From: an uncultured Bacilli bacterium
Lineage (GTDB): Bacteria; Bacillota_I; Bacilli_A; RF39; UBA660
Length of the DNA stretch: 64,000 bases
Reading direction: 5' to 3'
NCBI GenBank assembly: GCA_910577505.1
Contig: CAJTLN010000001.1
Span: 124,001 to 188,000, forward strand
Of this stretch, positions 41,628 through 50,388 are shown piece after piece. Each line of letters begins with the position of its first letter. Within the stretch, counting starts at the first letter, position 1. The position numbers and the translations under genes were made by a program. Below the pieces are notes generated by a model that saw only the letters and a program-made list of their open reading frames with translations, was not told the DNA's origin and made no database searches.

Positions 41628-42347
41628 TCAATATTCAATACTATCTAAATATAATCCACAAGCTGGCGCTGTATATCCGCTAATTTCATCTTTACTATCT
41701 AACATTGCAGCCACTTTAGAAATATCATCTTTGCCTCTTGCAACATCAATCATCATACCAACTAAATTTCTAACCATATATCTATAAAAACTCTTTCCTT
41801 CAAATACAATATTCAAAACATCATCCTTAATAAAAAAATCAATTCCATAAACTATAGCAGTATAGTCATCTCTTTCGCCTGAAACAAAATTATGAAAATC
41901 GTGAACTCCTAAATATAACTTAGATACTTCCTTCATCTTATCAATATCTAACTTATATTCACTCTGATAAACATAATCAGTTAATTGTGGATTAAAATCT
42001 CCCAAATTAATCTTATAAATATATTTTTTCTTTTTAACACTAAATCTAGCATGTACATCATCATTAACTTTTTCTACTTTTTTAACATATATATAAGGTT
42101 TTACTAATGAATTTAATGCCATCATAAGACCATTCTCATCTATATTAACATCTAACTTAAAGCTAACTCTTTGTCCATTAGCATGAACTCCACGATCAGT
42201 TCTTCCCGCTCCTTTAACCTCAACACTTTGTTTATTAATTTTTGTTAATGCTTCCTCTAATACCTTCTGAACACTTGCCTCTTCATTAAGCCTTTGAAAC
42301 CCATAAAACTTACTACCATCATAAGATATTGTTATTAAAAATTTCAC
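41628..42347 (-). CDS. truA: tRNA pseudouridine(38-40) synthase
   Basis: 239 residues. ITISYDGSKFYGFQRL at the N-terminus and the catalytic Asp in GAGRTDRGVHANGQ are diagnostic, with RYMVRNLVGMMIDVARGK near the end. It modifies the anticodon arm of tRNAs. It directly follows the EcfT gene (stop and start adjacent), the usual ecfA1-ecfA2-ecfT-truA-rplM-rpsI order of Bacillota. Confidence 0.96.
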   Translation of the reverse strand: MKFLITISYDGSKFYGFQRLNEEASVQKVLEEALTKINKQSVEVKGAGRTDRGVHANGQRVSFKLDVNIDENGLMMALNSLVKPYIYVKKVEKVNDDVHARFSVKKKKYIYKINLGDFNPQLTDYVYQSEYKLDIDKMKEVSKLYLGVHDFHNFVSGERDDYTAIVYGIDFFIKDDVLNIVFEGKSFYRYMVRNLVGMMIDVARGKDDISKVAAMLDSKDEISGYTAPACGLYLDSIEY

Positions 42348-43094
42348 CTATCTCACCTTCAATACATAAAAAACTAGCATAGCTACATTAAGTATGACAT
42401 AAACATAATCAAATATAAATAACTTATTCCTATACTTATACTTACTTTTTACATCTTTATTATACATCCTATATTTCATATCATATTTACGATTATTCAT
42501 TTTTTCTTTACTGTCTTCCAATACAATTTTAAAATTAATAACAATATATTTTATTTTATCTATTAAATTACTACAAGAATATACCTTTCCTTTTATTCCT
42601 TCAATTATAAATATTTCATTATAACTATCTATAAAATTATCTACAAATACTAATATATTAGTAAAAAAAGTTGTAATACTTTTAAAACTAATTCCTACTA
42701 TATTAATCCTATCTACTACAATAGAAGTCCCTTTACCTATATCTTCCCTTGAAGTTGTATACACTATCATACTTAAATAAAGTACAAAAAACACAAACTT
42801 AAATATTATAATATTCATATTCATAAAATCCATCTGTTTATGATACATAAAAGCATACATTATAATAAGTATATACTTTAACTTCCATATTACTTTTAAA
42901 TATTTAATAATGTTAATATTACTTAATAAAATCAGTAAAAATACAAATCCTATATTACAGATAAATAATACATTATTAAATTTCAGCAAACAAAGAAGTA
43001 CATAGATAAATAATCCAAATAACTTAACTACCGAATTAATTCTATGTATAATAGATTCTTCACAATTATATGAATAATCTAATTTATTTAACAT
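42348..43094 (-). CDS. ecfT: ECF transporter T component (EcfT), divergent
   Basis: 248 residues with four to five hydrophobic helices and a basic cytoplasmic region near 205-225 (KMNNRKYDMKYRMYNK), where EcfT proteins carry the Ala-Arg-Gly coupling motifs; here they are not intact. It links the ATPases to vitamin-binding S components. Identification rests on topology and gene order, as sequence identity is low. It overlaps ecfA2 by 11 bases and abuts truA. Confidence 0.75.
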   Translation of the reverse strand: MLNKLDYSYNCEESIIHRINSVVKLFGLFIYVLLCLLKFNNVLFICNIGFVFLLILLSNINIIKYLKVIWKLKYILIIMYAFMYHKQMDFMNMNIIIFKFVFFVLYLSMIVYTTSREDIGKGTSIVVDRINIVGISFKSITTFFTNILVFVDNFIDSYNEIFIIEGIKGKVYSCSNLIDKIKYIVINFKIVLEDSKEKMNNRKYDMKYRMYNKDVKSKYKYRNKLFIFDYVYVILNVAMLVFYVLKVR

Positions 43095-43911
43095 TGCGAT
43101 ACAATTCCTTTATTAATTCTTTTATATCAGTATATTCTAAAATATCATGTCCGTTTTGGTGAACATATTTAGTAAACTCAACTATTTTTGGCATTTCTAC
43201 ATATTTATAAAGTTTATCTTCATAAAATATATCTTTATCTCCAGATAAAACTAATTTACCTTTGTTAATAACATAAACCTTATCAACAATATCAAACAAA
43301 AAAGTTAAATCAGTTCCAATAAGAATAATAGTTTTCTTAAACTTATTTTTTAATTTAAGAAATAACTTTCTAAAATATTCTCTTTCTCTAAATATTAAAC
43401 CCTTTTCAAAATTTTCCAATATTAAAACTTCAGGATTATAACTCATTGCACAAGCTAAACTTACTTTTTTCTTCTCTGTATATGACAATGTCTTGCAATC
43501 ACGTTCAAGATAATCTTCACCTAAACCAACTATTCTCAAAGAATCAGCAATATGTTTAGTAACGTTACTAGCTTTATATCCATAATTTTTCATCGTTTTC
43601 TTGATTTCTTCTTTTACTGTTTTTGTTAAACTATTTTCAATATCTGTTTTAATAAATCCAACTTTTTTTCTCAATAAATTAATATTATTTATATGACTTG
43701 TTCTTTTTATTACAACATCATCTAATTTAAGTTCTCCCTTAGAAGGTCTTTTAAATGCCATAATAAGTTCTCCAACAATACTTAAATCATCACTCACAAA
43801 AGCAGCAATCTCACCCTGCGTAATTACCAAATTAACATCATCAAGATATTTATTTTCTGAAGAAGAATTTTTATTTTCTAAATAACATAATTTATTAAAT
43901 ATTATTTCCAT
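43084..43911 (-). CDS. EcfA2-like ATPase with lost nucleotide-binding motifs
   Basis: 275 residues with the EcfA2 layout: LRKKVGFIKTDIENSLTKTV aligns with the Q-loop region, LSYTEKKKVSLACAMSYNPE with the signature region and VLILENFEKG with Walker B. The Walker A position reads VSDDLSIVGELIM, without Gly-Lys-Thr/Ser; the signature lacks Gly-Gly-Gln; and the Walker B Asp-Glu is Glu-Asn. It is a probable pseudo-ATPase. It overlaps ecfA1 by 10 bases and ecfT by 11. It may serve as a structural partner only. Confidence 0.78.
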   Translation of the reverse strand: MEIIFNKLCYLENKNSSSENKYLDDVNLVITQGEIAAFVSDDLSIVGELIMAFKRPSKGELKLDDVVIKRTSHINNINLLRKKVGFIKTDIENSLTKTVKEEIKKTMKNYGYKASNVTKHIADSLRIVGLGEDYLERDCKTLSYTEKKKVSLACAMSYNPEVLILENFEKGLIFREREYFRKLFLKLKNKFKKTIILIGTDLTFLFDIVDKVYVINKGKLVLSGDKDIFYEDKLYKYVEMPKIVEFTKYVHQNGHDILEYTDIKELIKELYRNVK

Positions 43912-44693
43912 AAATCCTTCACCATCGTTTCTTTATTTAAATAACTCTTCTTTAATAAGCCATAAAGCTCTAATTGAATAGATAAATCTAACATGAATGG
44001 TAAAGAAAAGCCAAGTCTTTTTAAAACCTTCTCATTCTTCAAAACATCTAAAGTTCTTCCATCTATTGCACTTATACCATCATACAAACATACAACATAA
44101 TCAGTATATAAAACATCTTCCATATTAGTTGTAACATTTATTAGCATAATATTCTTTGTATTCAAATAATTAAGTAACAAAATTTTAGTTCTAGTATTTA
44201 AGTCTATTAATAAATCATCCAAAGCTAAATAAGTAGGTTCAATTAAAGCATAAGAAAGTATTTTTACCAAAGTTCGATCATTTAAACTTAAATCACATAT
44301 CTTTTTATTAAGTAATTTATTAATTCCAAAATAATCATTTATTTCATTTATTTTTTTCTTAATTTCTTCGGGAGCAATATTCATATTTTCTAAAGAATAC
44401 CTAAGTTCATCTCTAACTAATTCAGAAATAAAACTTGTGTTTCTGTAAACAACAGCAATACATTTTCTTAGGGCATAAAAATTATCATTATTAACATCAA
44501 TTCCATTTATCAAAACTTCTCCTTCATAAGGAAGTTCACCATTTAATATTTTTAATAAAGTGGTTTTTCCACTACCAGAAGTACCTATAATACTTAAAGT
44601 TTTATCTTTTCTCAAAAAGAAATCAATCCCTTTAAATATTTCATTTTTTTTATCATAGGAGAATTTTAAATTTCTTAATCTAATATTGCCCAT
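43902..44693 (-). CDS. ecfA1: EcfA1-like ATPase, partly degenerate
   Basis: 263 residues. Walker A is intact (GTSGSGKTTLLKILNG), but the signature reads LSLNDRTLVKILS, Walker B reads YLALDDLLIDL (catalytic Glu replaced by Asp) and the switch His in the usual THD is replaced (NVTTNMEDV). It can probably bind ATP, but efficient hydrolysis is doubtful. It starts the ecfA1-ecfA2-ecfT-truA set. GTGGGTG lies before the ATG. Confidence 0.8.
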   Translation of the reverse strand: MGNIRLRNLKFSYDKKNEIFKGIDFFLRKDKTLSIIGTSGSGKTTLLKILNGELPYEGEVLINGIDVNNDNFYALRKCIAVVYRNTSFISELVRDELRYSLENMNIAPEEIKKKINEINDYFGINKLLNKKICDLSLNDRTLVKILSYALIEPTYLALDDLLIDLNTRTKILLLNYLNTKNIMLINVTTNMEDVLYTDYVVCLYDGISAIDGRTLDVLKNEKVLKRLGFSLPFMLDLSIQLELYGLLKKSYLNKETMVKDLWK

Positions 44694-44733
44694 AAGCGTT
44701 CACCCACTTAAGACTTTATTATACATAAAAAAT

Positions 44734-44765
44734 AAAAAAAGAAAAGTGAATATCTCCTTTTCTTT
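44734..44765 (-). terminator. nrdG terminator
   Basis: AAAGAAAAG pairs with CTTTTCTTT around a 10-base loop and runs into TTTTTATTTTTT on the minus strand. Confidence 0.7.
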
Positions 44766-44832
44766 AATATATATTTTACCATTTTTTGCTGTCTATAAAT
44801 AACACTTATTTACATTAATATTCAAATAAATT

Positions 44833-45357
44833 TTATTTATATTTTGAAATTGTTACAGCTTTTTCCTTTTCTAAACTTTTTTTAACATCAATAATTCTTT
44901 GATTACTTGATCCTCTAAATTGAACATCAAAACTTCTTAAATCCATAACAAATTTTCCATCTACTAAGACATCTATATTTTCTAATGCTTTCATATAATT
45001 TTCGTTCTTTTTTGCCAGCTCCAGAACTTCATCAAAAGTAAATCCTGTATAAACCCACACATTCATTCCACACTCATGAACACAAGATGCTAATTCAGCA
45101 AGGGCATCTACTTGCATCATCGGATCTCCACCAGAAAAAGTCACACCTTTTTGAAATTCTAATCCTCTAATTTCTTCTTTTAATTCCTCAATACTTTTCT
45201 CTATACCTGCATTAAAATCATGTGTTTCTGGATTGTGACAACCAGGACAATTATGTGAACACCCTTGAAACCATATTACACTTCTTAATCCTTCTCCATC
45301 TACAATGCTATCAGTTTGAATTTCATCATAAGCTAATCTAACATATCCTTTTTTCAT
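44833..45357 (-). CDS. nrdG: Anaerobic ribonucleotide reductase activating protein
   Basis: About 174 residues. The radical SAM cluster is FQGCSHNCPGCHNPETHDF (Cys-x3-Cys-x2-Cys), followed by VTFSGGDPM. It makes the glycyl radical of NrdD, so the organism lives at least partly without oxygen. nrdD is not next to it. The start is uncertain between the ATG at 45357 and the GTG at 45366, which has AGAGG five bases upstream. Confidence 0.92.
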   Translation of the reverse strand: MKKGYVRLAYDEIQTDSIVDGEGLRSVIWFQGCSHNCPGCHNPETHDFNAGIEKSIEELKEEIRGLEFQKGVTFSGGDPMMQVDALAELASCVHECGMNVWVYTGFTFDEVLELAKKNENYMKALENIDVLVDGKFVMDLRSFDVQFRGSSNQRIIDVKKSLEKEKAVTISKYK

Positions 45358-45439
45358 CTCTACCACTCTACCTCTTTTACAACAAAATTATAACACAAAA
45401 TAAAAAGACAGATACACTAATCTGTCTTAAATTATATCA

Positions 45440-47053
45440 TTATCTACTTATACTAGATTCATCATCATAGCTCTTATAAATTTCAACGATTCTATCATTA
45501 GCATCTCTAACTACAGTATAACCACAAGTATCTAGTAAACTTTCCAATCTATCTGCTTCTCTTCCCAGTCTATTAACTTCATTTCTAGATTTCTCTAATT
45601 CATCTATAAGACTATCTCTTTCATCAAAATATTCTTTCCTATTCTTCTTCATTATATCAATATTTTCCTTAGAAGCATAAACCTTAACAGACTGTTCACT
45701 ATCATAGTTAACTATCTTTTTATTATTAAAGTCCTTAATAAACAATCTTATCATATCCATAACTTCGCCATCTGGTACATAATTATAAATATATATAAAT
45801 CCGCCCTCTTCATCTATATCTGAAGTATAATATTTGGAATGTTCAACTTCAACCTTAACATCTTTTCTAGCTTCGACAATATATTCAACTGTATGATAAT
45901 AATTATAATGTCTTGCTATCATTAAGTTATCTTTCATTTCAAAGACATATTCTTCTTTTATAGTATCTACATCTTGTTTTGCAATATCAAATTCAGATAT
46001 ACCAATAAGTAACATTCCTGAACCAACGCCAACTGCAATTAAGGAAACTATTCCAGTAATAAAGAATCTTGTCTTACTATTTTTCCTACTAAATATAAAA
46101 TTAAACATTAACTCTATACAAATAGCACATAATATTAAACATCCAATCATTGCTAAAATATATCCTACAAATAAAACACCTGTCTTAACAAATAAGAATC
46201 CTAATACTAAACATATAACTAATCCAACAAATCCCATTGCGAAGAATAACAATACCCAAGCAACAAAGAATTTTACCATCCACAATATTGCTTTTCCTAA
46301 TCCAGAAATAAACTTAAAATCTGAATGCTTAGGATCTCTTATAATTATTTTCTCAGGTCTTTTCTCTAAAATAATCTTTTGTTTTTTATCATTTTCTACT
46401 TCTTTATCTATTGTTTCTTCAGACTCATTTATCTCTTCTGATAAACTATTTTCAACTGATGAGTCAATCACATTATTTCTAGGTTTTTGATCTACTTTAA
46501 CAAATTCATAATAATCTAAGTATCTTATTTTAAACACATGAAATAAAATAACCACACCTATAATAAAAGCTACAATAACATAAATGGCTTCTAATATTCT
46601 TATTATAGGATAATATAAACCACCCGGAAAAATTGCACTAATTAAAGGAGCCAATATTCCTGCAGCAACACTTCCTATAATTGTAAAAATTAATAACAAA
46701 AGCATACATATTACAAATTGTTCAAATAAACACTTCATAATTTGTACAAACTTCATACTACTAAACATATCAACTACTTTAGTTAAATAATCAAAAAAAC
46801 TAGTTACATATTTATTAGAAATATTCTTAGATTCCTTCGTTTCATTTACTTCTTTAATATTTTCATTAATTAATTCGTTAATATTTAAATTAAATAATGA
46901 GCATATTTGAAGAACTTTATCCATCTCAGGATATGATTGACCAGATTCCCATTTACTAACAGCCTGCCTTGAAACTCCAAGCTTCTCTGCCAATTGTTCT
47001 TGTGATAAATTATTATCTTTTCTTATTCTCTTTAAATTATCAGCTAAATTCAT
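45440..47053 (-). CDS. Membrane-bound XRE-family regulator
   Basis: 537 residues. The N-terminal 60 residues are an XRE helix-turn-helix (LRKDNNLSQEQLAEKLGVSR, QAVSKWESGQSYPEM). At least five hydrophobic helices follow (about 105-180 and 250-345), then an outside strand-rich domain (about 360-460) and a C-terminal coiled coil (about 475-520). It seems to tie DNA binding to the membrane, perhaps sensing wall or membrane state. AAAAGGAGAG precedes the ATG. The target is unknown. Confidence 0.8.
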   Translation of the reverse strand: MNLADNLKRIRKDNNLSQEQLAEKLGVSRQAVSKWESGQSYPEMDKVLQICSLFNLNINELINENIKEVNETKESKNISNKYVTSFFDYLTKVVDMFSSMKFVQIMKCLFEQFVICMLLLLIFTIIGSVAAGILAPLISAIFPGGLYYPIIRILEAIYVIVAFIIGVVILFHVFKIRYLDYYEFVKVDQKPRNNVIDSSVENSLSEEINESEETIDKEVENDKKQKIILEKRPEKIIIRDPKHSDFKFISGLGKAILWMVKFFVAWVLLFFAMGFVGLVICLVLGFLFVKTGVLFVGYILAMIGCLILCAICIELMFNFIFSRKNSKTRFFITGIVSLIAVGVGSGMLLIGISEFDIAKQDVDTIKEEYVFEMKDNLMIARHYNYYHTVEYIVEARKDVKVEVEHSKYYTSDIDEEGGFIYIYNYVPDGEVMDMIRLFIKDFNNKKIVNYDSEQSVKVYASKENIDIMKKNRKEYFDERDSLIDELEKSRNEVNRLGREADRLESLLDTCGYTVVRDANDRIVEIYKSYDDESSISR

Positions 47054-47183
47054 AAATTTCTCTCCTTTTTATGGCTTAATTATACAAATTCTACCAGTTG
47101 CGCACTACCAATTTTAAGTTGATTTATGTAATCTTTGAGTTGCATTCACTCAAAATTACCACTATTTTACTATATTTTTTCAT

Positions 47184-47213
47184 TAAAAAAAGCATTTTAT
47201 CATAAAAAATGCT
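47184..47213 (-). terminator. mntP terminator
   Basis: AGCATTTT and AAAAATGCT arms around TATGAT-like loop, overlapping the mntP end and followed by seven T on the minus strand. Confidence 0.7.
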
Positions 47214-47754
47214 CAATTAAATTTTCTATTCCTAATATTATCAAAATTAATCCACCAAATAATTTTGCTTTTCTTTCAAACCTTTTTCCAAAACTGCTAC
47301 CTATATAAACACCTACAGTTGATAAAACAAAAGCCACCAATCCAATAGTTAACACTGATAATAATAGATTTATCTTCGTAAAAGCAAACATTATGCCAAC
47401 CGAAAAAGCATCAATACTTGTTGCAATCGCTGGAACTATTAATGATTTGACATTTATATCACTATCAGAATATTCTTCTCTCCCACAAATAGATTCGTAA
47501 ATCATATTAACACCAATAACAACTAAAAATATAAAGACAATATAATGATCAATAGCAAAAATTAATTTTCTCAATCCTGATCCAACATAATATCCAATTA
47601 AAGGCATAACTGCTTGAAAAATTCCAAACATAAATCCTACCAATAAAAACTTTTTCTTATCAACTTCTTTACAGCTAATTCCTTTACAAACAGCAACAGC
47701 AAAAGCATCCATTGCTAAACCAATACTAATCATCAAAATTCTTATATAACCCAT
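47200..47754 (-). CDS. mntP: Putative manganese efflux pump
   Basis: 184 residues with six hydrophobic helices in two repeats. The conserved Asp motifs are GLAMDAFAVAVCKGI near the N-terminus and ATSIDAFSVGIMFAF in the second half. It exports Mn2+. In many bacteria it is under a yybP-ykoY riboswitch, but the 120 bases upstream here show none, although a riboswitch of that class seems to lie at 4456-4552 in front of other genes. Confidence 0.93.
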   Translation of the reverse strand: MGYIRILMISIGLAMDAFAVAVCKGISCKEVDKKKFLLVGFMFGIFQAVMPLIGYYVGSGLRKLIFAIDHYIVFIFLVVIGVNMIYESICGREEYSDSDINVKSLIVPAIATSIDAFSVGIMFAFTKINLLLSVLTIGLVAFVLSTVGVYIGSSFGKRFERKAKLFGGLILIILGIENLIEHFL

Positions 47755-47874
47755 AATATTCTCCTATTATAAAAATATTACAAGTTCATATATTTTATGA
47801 AAAAAGATTATTTTAATAGATCAAAATATCTAATTAATAATAACAAAAAAATGATAATACTAGAAATAGTATTA

Positions 47875-48399
47875 TCAATAACTATTATATTCTTTCAATA
47901 TACCTGAATACTCAATACATAAACCTTTCATCTTTTTAAAATCTTCTGGTTTAACAAGCTCAGGCAATTCTTCGTTTATCTTTGATGTTTCTAAAACATA
48001 TTTGACAAATTCAGCACAATAAAAAGATTTTTCTCTTCTAAATTTTAAGTTTATAGCTACACCAAACAAACCTATAATATTAAAATCATATTCATTTCTA
48101 TGTTCTTTAATACTATTTATTATTTTAAGAACTTTATAATACTTTTCATCTGGAACTTGTAAAGAATAAATTCTAGTCTTCGTTTTTTTAAAACGTTTAA
48201 ATGTTCCTTTATCAATCTCCTCATGAACAAAACCAGCAATAAAAGGGCAATAAGCATATGTTCTACCAAAACTATACATTTCTTTTAAATCTTCATCTAA
48301 AGCAATAGAAACATGTGAATATTCTTTTTTTGTATACATTTTTACTAATTTAGATAAAATAGTTCCAGTATAAGTTAAAACAATATATATTTTCTTCAT
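47875..48399 (-). CDS. Permuted papain-like (YiiX/NlpC-type) protein
   Basis: About 174 residues. The catalytic pair of a permuted papain-like fold is visible: His in EYSHVSIALDEDL (about residue 28) and Cys in SFYCAEFVKYVLE (about 140). The N-terminus IYIVLTYTGTILSKLVKMYT is typical of this group. It may hydrolyse amide or thioester bonds in lipids or wall fragments. The start at 48399 has AAAGG and AGGTG upstream. No signal peptide is present. Confidence 0.75.
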   Translation of the reverse strand: MKKIYIVLTYTGTILSKLVKMYTKKEYSHVSIALDEDLKEMYSFGRTYAYCPFIAGFVHEEIDKGTFKRFKKTKTRIYSLQVPDEKYYKVLKIINSIKEHRNEYDFNIIGLFGVAINLKFRREKSFYCAEFVKYVLETSKINEELPELVKPEDFKKMKGLCIEYSGILKEYNSY

Positions 48400-48554
48400 A
48401 ATACCTTTCACCTACTATAAAAAATATACCACAAACAAAGTCATAAGAAAATTACTTATTTCATATTTCTTCAAGTGAATGACAATAGCCTTCATACTAT
48501 AGATAGATATAGACGATGTTACAATTAAGATATTTTACAAAAAAATTATAACAT

Positions 48555-48580
48555 TAAAAAAGCAGATATTTCTATCTACT
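48555..48580 (-). terminator. divIC operon terminator
   Basis: AGTAGATA pairs with TATCTGCT (one G-U) around a short loop and is followed by six T on the minus strand, overlapping the divIC stop. Confidence 0.7.
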
Positions 48581-48947
48581 AATTACTATTTGAACTAGAT
48601 TCCTTATTACTACTTTCTGGAACATCTATTATAGTTAAAATTTTCTCTCCATCTTTAGTATATAAATACTTTTCCCTAGCATATCTAGCTATATAATCAG
48701 GATCTTGTAATTTTATAACTTCACTTTTTAATGATTTCTCTTCTTCCAACAATTCCTGTTTTCTTATATTAAGTTCTTCTGTTTGATTTTTATTACGATA
48801 AATCTGTACAATATCGTTAAAAACTGTACTTATCAAAATAACTATAAATAGAACAACAGCAACTAATAAAAATGCTATACGACTTTTTTCTTGTTTTTTT
48901 ATTGTCTTTAAGTTACTTTTTTTATTTTTATTATTACTATTGCTCAT
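48579..48947 (-). CDS. divIC: Septum formation initiator (DivIC/FtsB-like)
   Basis: 122 residues: a short basic N-terminus, one membrane helix (IAFLLVAVVLFIVILISTVF, about 25-45), a coiled coil (about 55-85) and LQDPDYIARYAREKY, the conserved end of the family. It acts at the division site outside the membrane. It follows yabP and yabQ as in B. subtilis. The start at 48947 has GGAGG seven bases upstream. Confidence 0.88.
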   Translation of the reverse strand: MSNSNNKNKKSNLKTIKKQEKSRIAFLLVAVVLFIVILISTVFNDIVQIYRNKNQTEELNIRKQELLEEEKSLKSEVIKLQDPDYIARYAREKYLYTKDGEKILTIIDVPESSNKESSSNSN

Positions 48948-49012
48948 ATATAATCCTCCTATTATCACTAGTATAACATAATAACTAAAAACAAATAAAA
49001 ATGAAATATATA

Positions 49013-49276
49013 TTATTTACGTTTTTTAACACTCATAATAAGATATCCAAAAAATATAAATAATACAAAATAAATATGTAATATTCCATTATTCATTTTA
49101 TATAAAAATAAAATATATAATAAAGCCATATTATTAACATAAAATATTCTACATATTAATCTAAATATAACACCTTTATTTTGTAAAATTTTCTCATTAA
49201 ATATATTTGTATAATATAGTAAACACCCATATAAAAAAGATCCTATTAAACAAATTAACTGTACATAAGAACTCAT
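49013..49276 (-). CDS. yabQ: YabQ-like membrane protein
   Basis: 87 residues with three hydrophobic helices and the conserved early Gly-Ser-Phe-Leu-Tyr-Gly (LIGSFLYGCLLYYTNIF) seen in YabQ. Needed for spore cortex formation in B. subtilis. It lies between yabP, which it overlaps by one base, and divIC. Alone the sequence would be weak, but the order yabP-yabQ-divIC is conserved. Confidence 0.75.
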   Translation of the reverse strand: MSSYVQLICLIGSFLYGCLLYYTNIFNEKILQNKGVIFRLICRIFYVNNMALLYILFLYKMNNGILHIYFVLFIFFGYLIMSVKKRK

Positions 49277-49554
49277 TATTTAAATAACTTACCTAACAAA
49301 GATTCTGTCTCTTTCTTTTTACCATCATCATAAGTCATACTATTTACTATACCTTTAATACTTACTACACCATCATGAGTATCAAGTTTAACTATTTCAA
49401 GTCCCTCTCCCTTAAGTAAAATAATTCCCATGACACTTTCCATTAAGAATTCTTCACTATCAAAACTGATAATTTTATCAATTCCTGTAAGATATATTAA
49501 ACCCCTATCAATAAGTTTTACTTCATGCTTCGTATTATCATATGCATTATCCAT
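49276..49554 (-). CDS. yabP: Sporulation protein YabP
   Basis: 92 residues with the YabP/YqfC strand-rich pattern: VKLIDRGLIYLTGIDKIISF, then FLMESVMGIILLKGEGLEIVKL and VSIKGIVNSMTYDDG. It takes part in spore envelope assembly, made in the mother cell. The start at 49554 has TTAGGTG upstream. It is coupled to yabQ. Confidence 0.85.
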   Translation of the reverse strand: MDNAYDNTKHEVKLIDRGLIYLTGIDKIISFDSEEFLMESVMGIILLKGEGLEIVKLDTHDGVVSIKGIVNSMTYDDGKKKETESLLGKLFK

Positions 49555-49607
49555 TATTATCACCTAATAATAAATATGCCAATACTTTCAATTTTATGAA
49601 CTAAATA

Positions 49608-49748
49608 TTATTCATTTTTAGAATCATTTATCTCTTTTTGAAATATTAAAGAAATTTTTTCAATATTAGGAAATCTAAATTTTCTTCCTCTTCCTAATTA
49701 CCAACCACTACTTTCAGCTTTTATATTAATAAACTTAACTTGCTTCAT
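49608..49748 (-). pseudogene. Small reading frame with an internal stop
   Basis: From an ATG at 49748 (AAGGA nine bases upstream) the frame reads MKQVKFINIKAESSGW, then TAA, then continues LGRGRKFRFPNIEKISLIFQ to a second TAA at 49608. The part after the stop looks protein-like, so either a 46-residue gene has been broken or the base is a sequencing error. It lies between yabP and spoVG. The family is unknown. Confidence 0.4.
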
Positions 49749-49795
49749 ATTTTTTTCCTTAAAATAATAAAAAACTTAAAGCCTTAACTTTAAGT

Positions 49796-50086
49796 TTAAA
49801 TTTCAACTTTTACTAGTTCTTCACCAGTTTTTTTCATTTCTTCATATGCCTTAAAAATTGCATCTTCAAACATTTTTCTAGTTTCTTGGTTTACTGGATG
49901 AGCTATGTCATCATAAACTCCTTCAGATACCTTTCTACTAGGCATAGCAATAAACATTTTATCATCGCCTTGAATTAATCTGATTCCAGTAATAACGAAT
50001 GCTTCATCTATTGTTACAGTAGCTATAGCTTTCATACGTGAATCTTCTTTTTCCTTATTGCGAAGAACTACTTTTGTAATCTTCAT
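49796..50086 (-). CDS. spoVG: SpoVG family regulator
   Basis: 96 residues. MKITKVVLRN at the start, ATVTIDEAFVITGIRLIQG and FIAMPSRKVSEGVYDDIAHPVNQETR (key MPSRK and DIAHP) are diagnostic. SpoVG is a small DNA- and RNA-binding regulator that affects cell division and sporulation. It has its own terminator-like hairpin (AACTTAAAG/CTTTAAGTT near 49770-49796) at the end. Confidence 0.96.
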   Translation of the reverse strand: MKITKVVLRNKEKEDSRMKAIATVTIDEAFVITGIRLIQGDDKMFIAMPSRKVSEGVYDDIAHPVNQETRKMFEDAIFKAYEEMKKTGEELVKVEI

Positions 50087-50172
50087 GTAATAACACTCCT
50101 CCCAAGTCTATCACTTATTATCAAGTCTCAACTTACTTTAAGTTTAAAGCATATTCTAGATAAAATCAAGAA

Positions 50173-50388
50173 TTATTTTATCTTTACCTTAATATTTCCA
50201 ATCAAAACATCAGTATAAGTAAAACTTTTTTTCCCCATTTTAGTACTCAATATAAAAACATTAGGATAACATTCACTTATTATCCCCTCAAATATCTCCG
50301 TCTTATTTCTAATTCCAAGTACCTTTATGATTGCTCTCTTACCATAATTTTCTTTAATTAACTCTCTAGCTTGATATATAGTTTTCAT
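50173..50388 (-). CDS. veg: Veg protein
   Basis: 71 residues: IYQARELIKENYGKRAIIKV and IRNKTEIFEGIISECYPNVF, as in Veg of B. subtilis, which affects biofilm and spore germination. It overlaps the end of yabG by four bases, the same order as in Bacillus. Confidence 0.9.
   Translation of the reverse strand: MKTIYQARELIKENYGKRAIIKVLGIRNKTEIFEGIISECYPNVFILSTKMGKKSFTYTDVLIGNIKVKIK

Noticed and set aside
47755..47874. Manganese riboswitch before mntP
   Set aside because: The GGGAGTAG and ACAAGAC hallmarks and the helices are absent there.
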